From Gp6-AA40 sp035571515 (GTDB lineage: Bacteria > Acidobacteriota > Vicinamibacteria > Vicinamibacterales > UBA2999): 64,000 nt of DNA. The DNA lies in assembly GCA_035571515.1 (NCBI GenBank), contig DATNCQ010000052.1, positions 1-64,000 of the forward strand. Reading direction: 5' to 3'. The notes beneath the pieces were generated by a model. It did no database searches. It worked only from the letters and a program-made list of their open reading frames with translations, and was not told where the DNA came from. Position numbers and translations under genes: made by a program. Each line of letters begins with the position of its first letter. Within the stretch, counting starts at the first letter, position 1. Shown piece after piece: positions 28,350-36,077 of the stretch.

Positions 28350-28706
28350 ATGGCCGACGACACTACCTTCACTGAGCGGCGCGTTGCCGCCTGGGTCGGG
28401 AAAGCCCTTCGCGTCGAGGGACGCATCATCAGCAGCGAGGACCTGACGATCGACGGCGGCGTCGAGGGGTCCATCGAGCTTGGCAACCACAGCCTGACGA
28501 TCGGGCCCGGCGCCGCGGTCAAGGCGGATCTGACCGCGAAGGCGATCACGATCAGCGGCGCGGTGACGGGAGCGGTGCGCGCCACCGAGAAGGTCGAGCT
28601 GCTGCCGACCGGCTCGGTGGAAGGAGACATCGTCGCGCCGAAGTTCCTGATGGCCGAGGGCGCGACGGTGCGCGGCCGGATCGAAGCCGGCGCGAAGCGA
28701 AGCTAG
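28350..28706 (+). CDS. Bactofilin (polymer-forming cytoskeletal protein)
   Basis: A 118-residue protein made almost entirely of the bactofilin beta-helix: repeated short strands with turns such as LRVEGRIISSEDLTIDGGVEGS, AVKADLTAKAITISGAVTGAV and GDIVAPKFLMAEGATVRGRIE. Bactofilins polymerise without nucleotides and act in cell shape, stalks or envelope organisation. The ATG at 28350 is preferred over a TTG six bases upstream. The last four bases overlap the stop of the convergent DoxX gene. Confidence 0.92.
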   Translation: MADDTTFTERRVAAWVGKALRVEGRIISSEDLTIDGGVEGSIELGNHSLTIGPGAAVKADLTAKAITISGAVTGAVRATEKVELLPTGSVEGDIVAPKFLMAEGATVRGRIEAGAKRS

Positions 28707-29179
28707 GCGATCCGCGCCGGCGCGGCGGTTTCGGTCCTCCCCTTCCGCAACATCGCGTCCACGGAAATCACGTTCCACGACCGCAGCGCGATGAGGATGA
28801 AGAACGCGATCGCGTAATCGAGCTGCAGCCACGCGATCGTGAAATCCGAGCGGAGCATGGTGCCGAAGGTGAGCGCGGCGATCATCAGCCCGCCGGCGAT
28901 GAGCGCGGCCCGCGTCTGGAAGCCGACGAGGATGCAGAGCCCGATCAGCGTCTCGACGAACGGCAGCACCGAGGCGAACGGGATCAGAAACGCCGACGGC
29001 ATCACCGGCACGTCCTTGAACTGCGTCAGCATGTAGTTCTGGAACGCCGGAAGTCCGAGCGCGATGCGGACGATGCCGCGCATCATGATGTTGAGCCCGA
29101 AGGTGAAGCGGAACAGGCCGTAGGCGAGCGCGCCGTCCGAGCGCCAGTCGGACACCGGCATGCCGGTCAGGTTTGCCAT
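28703..29179 (-). CDS. DoxX family membrane protein
   Basis: A 158-residue protein with four hydrophobic helices (about 20-36, 60-85, 90-108, 117-135) and the DoxX-type start GLFRFTFGLNIMMRGIVRIALG. DoxX-like proteins are found with redox or stress systems but have no agreed reaction. A GAGGAG Shine-Dalgarno precedes the ATG at 29179. It follows the secreted MBL gene by 11 bp on the same strand and is probably co-transcribed with it. Confidence 0.85.
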   Translation of the reverse strand: MANLTGMPVSDWRSDGALAYGLFRFTFGLNIMMRGIVRIALGLPAFQNYMLTQFKDVPVMPSAFLIPFASVLPFVETLIGLCILVGFQTRAALIAGGLMIAALTFGTMLRSDFTIAWLQLDYAIAFFILIALRSWNVISVDAMLRKGRTETAAPARIA

Positions 29180-29190
29180 GGTCACTCCTC

Positions 29191-30690
29191 TCAATTGGTC
29201 CACAACTGCGTCTTGCCGTAGGTCTGTACCGCTTGCCGGACTTCGTCGAATGGCGTCAGGCGTCCGTGAATCGGCACCACCTGGTCCACGTCGAGCTGCA
29301 GTCGCTGCACCGCCTCGTAGAAGTGCACGAGGTTCGCCACGCCGCCGGGGACATCGCCGGCGGCCGCCGGCGGCGTCCATGAATCCGCCTCGATCAGCAT
29401 CCGCTCGCGCGGGAGGTACACCATGAGCATGCCGGCGTTGTGCATGTTGCCCGCGTAGTGATAGATGTCGATCTCGCGCGCGCCGTCGTTGAGCATCCGC
29501 GTGCCGGTCACCCCTTCGAACACCGGCGTACGGCCCGACTTCGACAGCCGGTCGGGCGCGATCGTGCGCGGGTTCCGCCAGGTGTTCTCGTAGAACGTGA
29601 TGTTGCTCTGGTGCGTGATGATCGTCGCGCCCTCGGCGGCGTAAGTGCGCACGCCGCCCGAGTGATCGAAGTGGTGGTGCGTGTTGATCAGGTAGCGGAT
29701 CGGCTTGCCCGGGATCGCGCGTTTCACCGCGTCGATGACGCCAATCGACCGCGCCTCCGTCTCCGGCGCGTCGACGACCACGATGTGATCCTTCATCTCG
29801 ACGGCGACGCTCTTGGCGCCCCCCGGCACCATCCAGACGCCGTCGGAGATCTTCTCGGCCTGCAGCGCCGCCGTCGTGGCGGCGGGTGCGTTGCGGATGC
29901 TGGCCGGCACCTCGATGGACACCGCGGCGTTCGGCTTCACGTCGGTGACGGTCAGATCGAGAATCGGGTACGGGCCGTTGCGCTGGACGATGCGCGTCGG
30001 GAACTTCACGCCGCCGAAGTCCTTGTAGCCGCTGAAGTCGGCCTCGAACTTCGTGTCCCCGAGCATCGGTGAGCCGTACCACGTCTCGATGCGCTCGACC
30101 AGGTTCTGCTCGCCGACGATCCCCTCGAACTTCATCTTGTTCGGCGCCGTGAACGTCACGATGGTCTTCTTCGCGCCACGGATGGTCTCGCTGCGCGAGG
30201 TGCCGCCGTTGGCGAGGGCCGCCTTGATGAAGCCGTGCGGGGTCATCCAGATCTGCGTGAGACGCCCGTCGACGGCGGGGCGGAAATCGCGCTCGGGCGC
30301 CGCGGGAGCCGCAGCGGCGCCGGCCACGTCCCACGCGTAATTGCCGCTCATCACCCAGATCTGCCGCAGCTCGCCGGGGAGCGGCTGGAAGCCGCCGCCG
30401 AGCGGCGGATTCTCGTACTGCTGGCGCCGGCGGTCGTCGCGCATCGCCGGCGTCACGTAGTCGATGGTCATCGTCATCGCCGGCACGGCGAAGCGCGGCC
30501 AGGGCGAGTTGGCGTCGTACGGCTGGCCGAAGATGTAGTCGAACCCGCGCCCCGAAAACTCGATGGTCCGGAGCGTGCCCGCGCCGAGCGCGGCGCTGAC
30601 GGCCTCGAGCGAGGCTCGTGCGTCCTGTGCGCGCAGAGGCATCGATCCGCCGAGCAGGGTCAGGCAGAGCAGCAGCACGGCTTTCTTCAT
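29191..30690 (-). CDS. Secreted metallo-beta-lactamase-fold hydrolase
   Basis: A 499-residue protein with signal peptide MKKAVLLLCLTLLGGSMPLRAQ. Residues about 25-270 form an N-terminal domain of unknown function rich in aromatic residues. The C-terminal part is an MBL fold: the zinc motif NTHHHFDHSGG (HxHxDH) lies near 335-345, followed by HNAGMLMVYLP (metal His) and a late VPIHGRLTPFDEV. Hydrolytic activity on an ester, lactone or phosphate is likely but the substrate is unknown. It lies 65 bp downstream of the lysine-rich peptide gene, so read-through from that operon is possible. Confidence 0.85.
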   Translation of the reverse strand: MKKAVLLLCLTLLGGSMPLRAQDARASLEAVSAALGAGTLRTIEFSGRGFDYIFGQPYDANSPWPRFAVPAMTMTIDYVTPAMRDDRRRQQYENPPLGGGFQPLPGELRQIWVMSGNYAWDVAGAAAAPAAPERDFRPAVDGRLTQIWMTPHGFIKAALANGGTSRSETIRGAKKTIVTFTAPNKMKFEGIVGEQNLVERIETWYGSPMLGDTKFEADFSGYKDFGGVKFPTRIVQRNGPYPILDLTVTDVKPNAAVSIEVPASIRNAPAATTAALQAEKISDGVWMVPGGAKSVAVEMKDHIVVVDAPETEARSIGVIDAVKRAIPGKPIRYLINTHHHFDHSGGVRTYAAEGATIITHQSNITFYENTWRNPRTIAPDRLSKSGRTPVFEGVTGTRMLNDGAREIDIYHYAGNMHNAGMLMVYLPRERMLIEADSWTPPAAAGDVPGGVANLVHFYEAVQRLQLDVDQVVPIHGRLTPFDEVRQAVQTYGKTQLWTN

Positions 30691-30755
30691 GGCGGGGGAA
30701 CTGTGCCGTGTCGGGGCGGGCCTGTCAACTCGGCCCGCCCGTCATGGATCAGGGA

Positions 30756-30842
30756 TCAGAACGACTTGACCGGACCCTGCTTCTTCTTGCCGCCCTTCTT
30801 CTTCGTCGCCTTCTTCTTCGCGCCACTCTTCTTCTTGGCCAT
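30756..30842 (-). CDS. 28-residue lysine-rich peptide, candidate RiPP precursor
   Basis: A 28-residue open frame starting MAKKKSGAKKKATKKK and ending QGPVKSF. Thirteen residues are Lys, mostly as four KKK triplets. Its start overlaps the stop of the radical SAM gene (TGATG) and a full AGGAGGG lies at 30847-30853, 4 bases before the ATG. That combination argues for real translation, coupled to the radical SAM gene. As a RiPP precursor, the Lys-rich part would be leader and the last seven residues the core; this is an inference. Alternatively it may be a nucleic-acid-binding tail-like protein. There is no Cys, Ser-rich or Gly-rich core typical of known classes. Confidence 0.6.
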   Translation of the reverse strand: MAKKKSGAKKKATKKKGGKKKQGPVKSF

Positions 30843-32905
30843 CACACCCTCCTCTCGGTGTACGAACGGGGTCTGCGGGACACCGAAACCAGCAGCTCCT
30901 GCACCGCCTGCGCGTCGGCCGGCCCGCGCGCCAGCGTCTTCCGCAGCGCGCGTCTCGCGGTGCGTGTCGGTTGGTAGGCGCCAAGGCCGACGGCAAGCGC
31001 GAGGTAGCGGCGTCCGTCCCGCAGCATCAGGCCGTTGGCGCAGATCGGCGCGAGGCGTTCGGCAATCGACTCCTCGGTCGCCTCGTACCCCTCGCTGCAC
31101 GCGATCTCGGCCAGCCGGCGCACATCGGCGACCGCGTCACACTGCAGGTACAGCAGCCGGTCGAGATCGGAGAGCACCGTGACCGCCGCCCGGGCGGCCG
31201 GGCGTGTGTCGCAAATCACGAGCGTGGCGCCCATCGGCGCGTGAAACAGCGAGCTCTCGCCGCCGAGCGACTTCCACGCCCGCAGCTCCTTCAGGAGCGG
31301 TCCGATGTACTCCTGCACGCGCTGTTCACGCAGGTAGTCGAAGGCGAAGTGATAAGCAAGGTTCGCGACTGCCGGCGGCGGCAGCGGGTAGACGTGCTGG
31401 TAGGACGGCAGCGGCCGGACGTTCGTGAACCCGAGCTTCCCGGCGTCGAAGAAGTTGGGGCTGAAACGATCGAGCCGCAGGCCGCCGAAGCCGATCGGCG
31501 GCACCAGGTGCGTGAGCAGCGGCACCATGTCGGCCATGCGCTGGTAGTCGTCGGGCGGCTCCCCCGGAAAGCCCCACAGGACGTTCCAGTACGGCCGCAC
31601 GCCGAGCTCGGTGCACCACTTCAGGAGCTGGATGTTCTGCAGCGCGGTGACGCCCTTTCGCATCAGCGTCAGCACGGCGTCGCTGAAGCTCTCGATCCCC
31701 GGCTGGATCGAGGTGACGCCGGCGTCGCGCAGCGCCCGCACCTGCTCCTTCTTCAGGTTTGCCTTGGTCTCGTAGAAGAGCTCCACCTCGAGGTCGCTGG
31801 CCGCGAGCGCGGGCAGGAACTCGTGGAAGTAGCGCATGTCGAGAATGTTGTCCACGACCTGGATCTCGCACCCCGGGTGGCGCCCGACGATGAAGGTGAG
31901 CTCCTCGAGCGCGCGCGCGCCGCTCTTGCTGCGGAACTCCATCGTCTGGCCGTTGAGGCCGCAGAAGGTGCAGTGCTTCTTCTCGCCCCACCAGCAGCCG
32001 CGCGACGTCTCGAAAAACAACCGGGGCTGCCACGTCCCCTTGAAGCCCGTCGCGTTGAACTCGGCGAAGAAGTCGTCGAAGTCCGGGTAGGGAAGCGCGT
32101 CCATGTCGCGCACGGGCGGCGCGTTGTCGAACGACCCGAAGAGGAACTCGCGCTTCACCGTGTCGCGCGTCTTCACGCCGTCGAGGCCCGTGAGCGAGGT
32201 CCCCTTGAAGACCCGCTGCACGATTTCCGGGAAGATCAGGTCGCCCTCGCCCGACACGGCCGCGTCGACGAACGGAAACTGGCGCACCGTTTCCGCCCCC
32301 ATGACCCCTTCGCAATTCGAGCCGCCGAAGACGATGGTGATCTCCGGCGCGCGCGCCTTCAGCCGGCGCGCCAGCGCCAGCGACGCGACATGCTGCTGGA
32401 AGACGGTGGTGAAGCCGACGAGCCGCGGGCGCAGCGCGAGAATCTGGCCGGCGCATTCGTCGAGAAACGGTTCGACGTGCCGGCGGTTGTCCGCGAGCCG
32501 CCGGATCGTCGCGGGATGGAGCGGAGCGACGTCGTCGATGACCCAGCCCGAACGGCAGCGCAGGATGCTGTCGAAGTACCGCTCGTCGTCCTCGGCCGTG
32601 CGGTCGAACAGCGCCCCCGCGAACAGCCATTCGCCGGCCAGCTGGCGGGCGGACACCCGGTCGTCGCTCGACAGGTCGAAGTACAGCGATCGTCCGATGC
32701 GCCTGGCGAAGGGAAGACCAAAGTAGCGGATAACGCTCGAAATGCCGTCGCGATTGAGGGCGCCCTTGAGGAGGCTGAGGCCCATCGAGGGAGAGAACAG
32801 CTCGCCAAACGGCATGCTGACGAGGACGACGTCGGCCTGGCTGCCTTCGGGTTTCGTGCCTCGCGCACCTCCGCGCGGAGCGCTTCGGCGGGGTAAGACC
32901 GTCAT
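30842..32905 (-). CDS. RiPP maturation radical SAM enzyme with B12-binding domain (TIGR03975-like)
   Basis: A 687-residue protein. Residues about 25-60 (VVLVSMPFGELFSPSMG, LSLLKGALNRDGI) and 145-230 resemble a cobalamin-binding domain. The radical SAM core has the unusual spacing C-x7-C-x2-C in RGCWWGEKKHCTFCGLNGQT. This and stretches such as VTSIQPGIESFSDAVL and LGVRPYWNVLWGFPGE mark the family that modifies ribosomally made peptides, often by C-methylation. The last 100 residues look like a separate domain of unknown role. The ATG at 32905 overlaps the kinase stop (ATGA) and the stop overlaps the peptide start. The upstream open frame running to 35017 is an artefact over the kinase gene. 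Confidence 0.88.
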   Translation of the reverse strand: MTVLPRRSAPRGGARGTKPEGSQADVVLVSMPFGELFSPSMGLSLLKGALNRDGISSVIRYFGLPFARRIGRSLYFDLSSDDRVSARQLAGEWLFAGALFDRTAEDDERYFDSILRCRSGWVIDDVAPLHPATIRRLADNRRHVEPFLDECAGQILALRPRLVGFTTVFQQHVASLALARRLKARAPEITIVFGGSNCEGVMGAETVRQFPFVDAAVSGEGDLIFPEIVQRVFKGTSLTGLDGVKTRDTVKREFLFGSFDNAPPVRDMDALPYPDFDDFFAEFNATGFKGTWQPRLFFETSRGCWWGEKKHCTFCGLNGQTMEFRSKSGARALEELTFIVGRHPGCEIQVVDNILDMRYFHEFLPALAASDLEVELFYETKANLKKEQVRALRDAGVTSIQPGIESFSDAVLTLMRKGVTALQNIQLLKWCTELGVRPYWNVLWGFPGEPPDDYQRMADMVPLLTHLVPPIGFGGLRLDRFSPNFFDAGKLGFTNVRPLPSYQHVYPLPPPAVANLAYHFAFDYLREQRVQEYIGPLLKELRAWKSLGGESSLFHAPMGATLVICDTRPAARAAVTVLSDLDRLLYLQCDAVADVRRLAEIACSEGYEATEESIAERLAPICANGLMLRDGRRYLALAVGLGAYQPTRTARRALRKTLARGPADAQAVQELLVSVSRRPRSYTERRV
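30847..30853 (-). promoter_or_regulatory. Strong Shine-Dalgarno for the lysine-rich peptide
   Basis: The minus strand reads AGGAGGG here, inside the last codons of the radical SAM gene (…ERRV-stop). It decides that the peptide start is the ATG at 30842 and shows that the peptide is meant to be translated at a level possibly higher than the gene it follows. Confidence 0.75.
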
Positions 32906-35172
32906 ACCGTGAAGCTCTCCCACTGGCGTTTCACGCCGGCAATCAACTCGTGGAAAGCGGGCTCGCCTCGAAGCGGCTCGAGCAGCGGGTCGCGTTCGGC
33001 AAGCAGCGGGTAGTTGATGAAGCCGAGCGACGCGGCGCGATCGAGCCACTGGAGCGCGCAGCGCCGGTCGTCGATGAGCGCGTAGCACTGGGCGAGAAAC
33101 CACGAGTACTGCGGATCGCTGCCGAGCACCGCCTGCACCTCCGGCGTGACGCTCGACCTGGCGGCGTCGCGGTCGCCGCGGAAGCCGGCGGCGTAGAACC
33201 GCGCCAGGTGCGCGAACGGGCTGTCGGGCAGGTCGCGGATCAGCGCGTCGAAAATCGGCAGCGCCTCGTCCACGCGTCCGCCGAGCGCGAGCGTCTGCCC
33301 GTAGGCGAGCCTGACGCCGGGGTTGTCGAGGTTGCCCGCGTACTGCGGCGCGAACGCCTCGATGGCTTCCTTGAACCGCCCTTCCATCGTGGCCAGAACG
33401 GCGGGAATCACCTGGAACAGCGGCGTGAGCGGGTCGATCAGCTTCAGCCGCTCGGCCCACGGCCGCGCGGCCGCCGCCTTGCCGGTGTTGCCGCAGAAGA
33501 CGCACAGCCAGACGAGCGTGTCGGGATCGTTGGGATCGATCTCGAGCGCCCGCTTGAGGCTGCGGATGCCTTCCCGGACGTTCCCCTCGTGGACCTGCAC
33601 GAGACCGAGCAGCCGGTGCCCGTGCTCGGATTCCGGTGCGAGCGCGAGGATCCGTTCCGCCGCGGCGCGCGCCTTTTCCAGGTAGGCCGGATTGTTGTCG
33701 ATGCCGGCGTTCACGTACTGCCAGTAGACGTGCCCGGTCGCCGACAGCAGCAGGATGTTTTCGCCGACGAGCCGTTCGCTGTTCTCGAGGAACGCCAGCG
33801 CGCGGTCGAGTCCTTCCTTCGTGAACGTCAGCATCTCGCGCTTCGCCTTGAGGTACGACTCGTAGGCGCGGATGTCGTCCAGCGGACGCGCCACCAGGCG
33901 CTCGCTCTCGCGCGGGCTGAGGACGAGGTGGAGCGCGTCCACGATGCCGCGCGAGATCGACTCCTGGATGGTGAAGACGTCCTCGTTCGTGCCCGAGTAC
34001 TTGTGCGTCCAGACCGCCGAATCGCTGGCGATGTCGATCAGCTTCGTCGTCACGCGGAGTGACGGCCCGCTGCGCCGCACCGACCCCTCCAGCAGGTACT
34101 GCACGCCGAGGCTGGAGGCGATCTCGCTCAGCTGCTCCGCGCTTCCCTTCAGACGCATGCTGGAGGTCCGCGAGATGACGCGCAGCGCACGCACGCTCGA
34201 GAGGTCCGTGATGATCTCGTCGGTCAGGCCGTCGGCGAAGTAGTCGTCGCCTTCGGTCAGGTTGACGAACGGCAGCACGACAATCGAGCGCCGCGCAACG
34301 GGAATCACCTGCGTCTGCAGGTCCTGCGGCACCGTCATCCCCTGCAGGTGGCGCAGGCCGCGCGCCATCTCGCGCGCCGTCTGGATGCGTTCCTTCGGGT
34401 TCTTCTTCAGCGCGCGCAGCACGAACGTGTCGACGTCGATCGACACGCTGGCGTTCTTCGATCGAAGCGGCGCCGGCTCCTCGGTCCGGATCGCGTGCGA
34501 GACGGCCTCGGGGTAGCCGCCCTTGAACGGCAGCTCGCCCGCCAGCATCTGGTAGAGGACGACGCCGAGGGACCAGACGTCGCTGCGCGCATCGGCCTCT
34601 TCGCCGCGCGCCTGCTCGGGCGACATGTAGGCGACCGTGCCTATCATCGAGCCGGCGAGCGTGAGCTGCAGCGAGTCGGCGAACTTGGCCAGGCCGAAAT
34701 CGAGGATGCGGACGCCGTCCTCGGTCAGCATCAGGTTGCCGGGCTTGACGTCGCGATGCACGACGCCCTGCGCGTGCGCCTTGGCGAGGCCGTCGGCCAC
34801 CTGCGTCGCCACCCAGAGCGATTCGTCGATGCCGAGCGGCCCCTTCTCGAGCCGCTGCTTCAGCGTCTGGCCGTCGCAGTAGGCCATGACGATGAACAGC
34901 TGATCGTCGGCGGTCGCTTCGATGCTGTGGACGGGGCAGATGTTCGGATGGTCGGTGGCGGAGGGGGCCTGCGCTTCGCGGATGAACCGCTGCTTGACCT
35001 GCTCGTCGTGGCTCCACTCGGGCGGAAGGAACTTCAGCGCGACCTGGCGGCCGAGCTTCGTGTCCTTCGCCTTGTAAACCACACCCATGCCGCCGCCTCC
35101 GAGCTTGGCGGCGATCTCGTAATGGGCAATGGTTTTCCCGACCAGCGGGTCGGCGGACGGCTTGTAGGACAC
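32902..35172 (-). CDS. Ser/Thr protein kinase with C-terminal TolB-like and TPR region
   Basis: A 756-residue protein. The kinase domain (about 15-275) has the glycine loop LGGGGMGVVYKAK, VALKF (Lys), HRDVKPGNLML (catalytic Asp), DFGLAK and the APE-equivalent SPEQARG, so it looks active. Residues about 295-430 (SIVVLPFVNLTEGDDYFADGL) match a FlgO/TolB-N-like domain, and about 460-740 are TPR repeats (HEGNVREGIRSLKRALEIDP). No transmembrane helix is evident, so it is probably cytoplasmic. It is the first gene of the operon kinase - radical SAM - lysine-rich peptide. Kinases of this design are common in acidobacteria; the coupling to a RiPP enzyme is the unusual part. Confidence 0.92.
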   Translation of the reverse strand: MSYKPSADPLVGKTIAHYEIAAKLGGGGMGVVYKAKDTKLGRQVALKFLPPEWSHDEQVKQRFIREAQAPSATDHPNICPVHSIEATADDQLFIVMAYCDGQTLKQRLEKGPLGIDESLWVATQVADGLAKAHAQGVVHRDVKPGNLMLTEDGVRILDFGLAKFADSLQLTLAGSMIGTVAYMSPEQARGEEADARSDVWSLGVVLYQMLAGELPFKGGYPEAVSHAIRTEEPAPLRSKNASVSIDVDTFVLRALKKNPKERIQTAREMARGLRHLQGMTVPQDLQTQVIPVARRSIVVLPFVNLTEGDDYFADGLTDEIITDLSSVRALRVISRTSSMRLKGSAEQLSEIASSLGVQYLLEGSVRRSGPSLRVTTKLIDIASDSAVWTHKYSGTNEDVFTIQESISRGIVDALHLVLSPRESERLVARPLDDIRAYESYLKAKREMLTFTKEGLDRALAFLENSERLVGENILLLSATGHVYWQYVNAGIDNNPAYLEKARAAAERILALAPESEHGHRLLGLVQVHEGNVREGIRSLKRALEIDPNDPDTLVWLCVFCGNTGKAAAARPWAERLKLIDPLTPLFQVIPAVLATMEGRFKEAIEAFAPQYAGNLDNPGVRLAYGQTLALGGRVDEALPIFDALIRDLPDSPFAHLARFYAAGFRGDRDAARSSVTPEVQAVLGSDPQYSWFLAQCYALIDDRRCALQWLDRAASLGFINYPLLAERDPLLEPLRGEPAFHELIAGVKRQWESFTV

Positions 35173-35200
35173 GCCTAAGGGCGGTCCCGTTATAACACGC

Positions 35201-35689
35201 TTAGCTGCACGAATCGGCGACGCGGCGCAGCGACCGGAGCGTCAGCTCGCGATCGTCGAGCGTGCCGGTGACGCGGACGCGCTCGCCGACATGTTTGAAG
35301 GGTGCCGTCTGGGCGCCATCGACGAGCTCGAGGGCAACGCTGCCCTTCCTGAAGAAGCCCGACTTCCAGCTGCGCGCGCGCGGCGCATCGTCGCCGTCCG
35401 TGTCGGTCAGCCTGAAGCCGTCGCCATGCTTCTCGACGCAGCCCGTCATCGTAACGGTCGTCGCGCCGCTCGACCCCGCAGCTTTCGGCTGCGCCCAGAT
35501 CGCGCGCTCCTCCGCGGCATTGAGCTGGGCGCGCGACAGACCGGTGCGGCCGTCGCGACCGACGGGTGTCTGCCGCGCCGCGACGACGACGAGTGCGAAC
35601 GCGCACACGACCGCGATCGCCGTGGCGATGAGCAGTTCGTCTCTCGAGCGCGCCTTTTTCGGCTCCTTCTTCGGTTCCTCTGGGGTCAT
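35201..35689 (-). CDS. Membrane-anchored protein with SWKSGF / GERVxVTG domain (paralogue A)
   Basis: A 162-residue protein with the ATG at 35689 giving MTPEEPKKEPKKARSRDELL. One transmembrane helix (about 20-40) is followed by an exported region with TGCVEKHGDGFRLTD, DAPRARSWKSGF, ELVDG and HVGERVRVTGTLDDREL, then a final Cys pair-like end (ADSCS). The strand-rich C-terminus reads like an OB-fold. A clear paralogue is at 48972-49493 (same conserved blocks in the same order). Function unknown. It lies 28 bp upstream of the kinase gene on the same strand, so it may be the first gene of that operon. Confidence 0.7.
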   Translation of the reverse strand: MTPEEPKKEPKKARSRDELLIATAIAVVCAFALVVVAARQTPVGRDGRTGLSRAQLNAAEERAIWAQPKAAGSSGATTVTMTGCVEKHGDGFRLTDTDGDDAPRARSWKSGFFRKGSVALELVDGAQTAPFKHVGERVRVTGTLDDRELTLRSLRRVADSCS

Positions 35690-35819
35690 GCGCGACGAAA
35701 GGCAAAGCGGGTGCCGCGCCTTCGGCCGTCTGGAATGAAAGGGTTCGAGGTGTTGTGACGGGGTGTAAACGGCGAATTTCGTGATCGGACCGTCAACCCC
35801 GTCACAAGAGCACAAAGAC

Positions 35820-36077
35820 TGATCGCCACCAAGAGCACGAAGAGCACGAAGCGTAAGAACACGAAGGAGGTCGCCGGGCCGCCGTAGGCGGCCACGCGCG
35901 AGGGTACGTCACCGGAAACAAACCGCCCGATTTCTCTCAGCGGCTTGTTTCTGGTGCGCGTACCCTCGCGCGTCGTCGGCCTGCTTCGCAGGCCGACCCG
36001 GCGACCGCTTCTTGGTGTCCTTCTTCTTCGTGCTCTTTGTGTTCTTCGTGGCTCCCACGTCTTCGTGCTCTTGATCA
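35820..36077. repeat. Composite nested palindrome, about 260 bp
   Basis: This fills the only long gene-free gap of the window (35690-36074, 385 bp). Outer arms are rich in AAGAGCACGAAG on the left and CTTCGTGCTCTT on the right. Next come GGTCGCCGGG (35869-35878) and CCCGGCGACC (35997-36006). Inside, an arm of about 29 nt at 35894-35922 pairs with 35943-35972; its first 15 nt (ACGCGCGAGGGTACG) are perfectly complementary. Two small hairpins flank it: GCCGCC-GTA-GGCGGC on the left, and TCGGCCTGC / GCAGGCCGA at 35976-35996. The element ends in the MFS stop codon. No coding frame or transposase is visible. Confidence 0.8.

Noticed and set aside
32906..35017. Upstream extension of the radical SAM frame
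   Set aside because: It overlaps the kinase gene in another frame; the ATG at 32905 overlaps the kinase stop by ATGA, which fits the operon.
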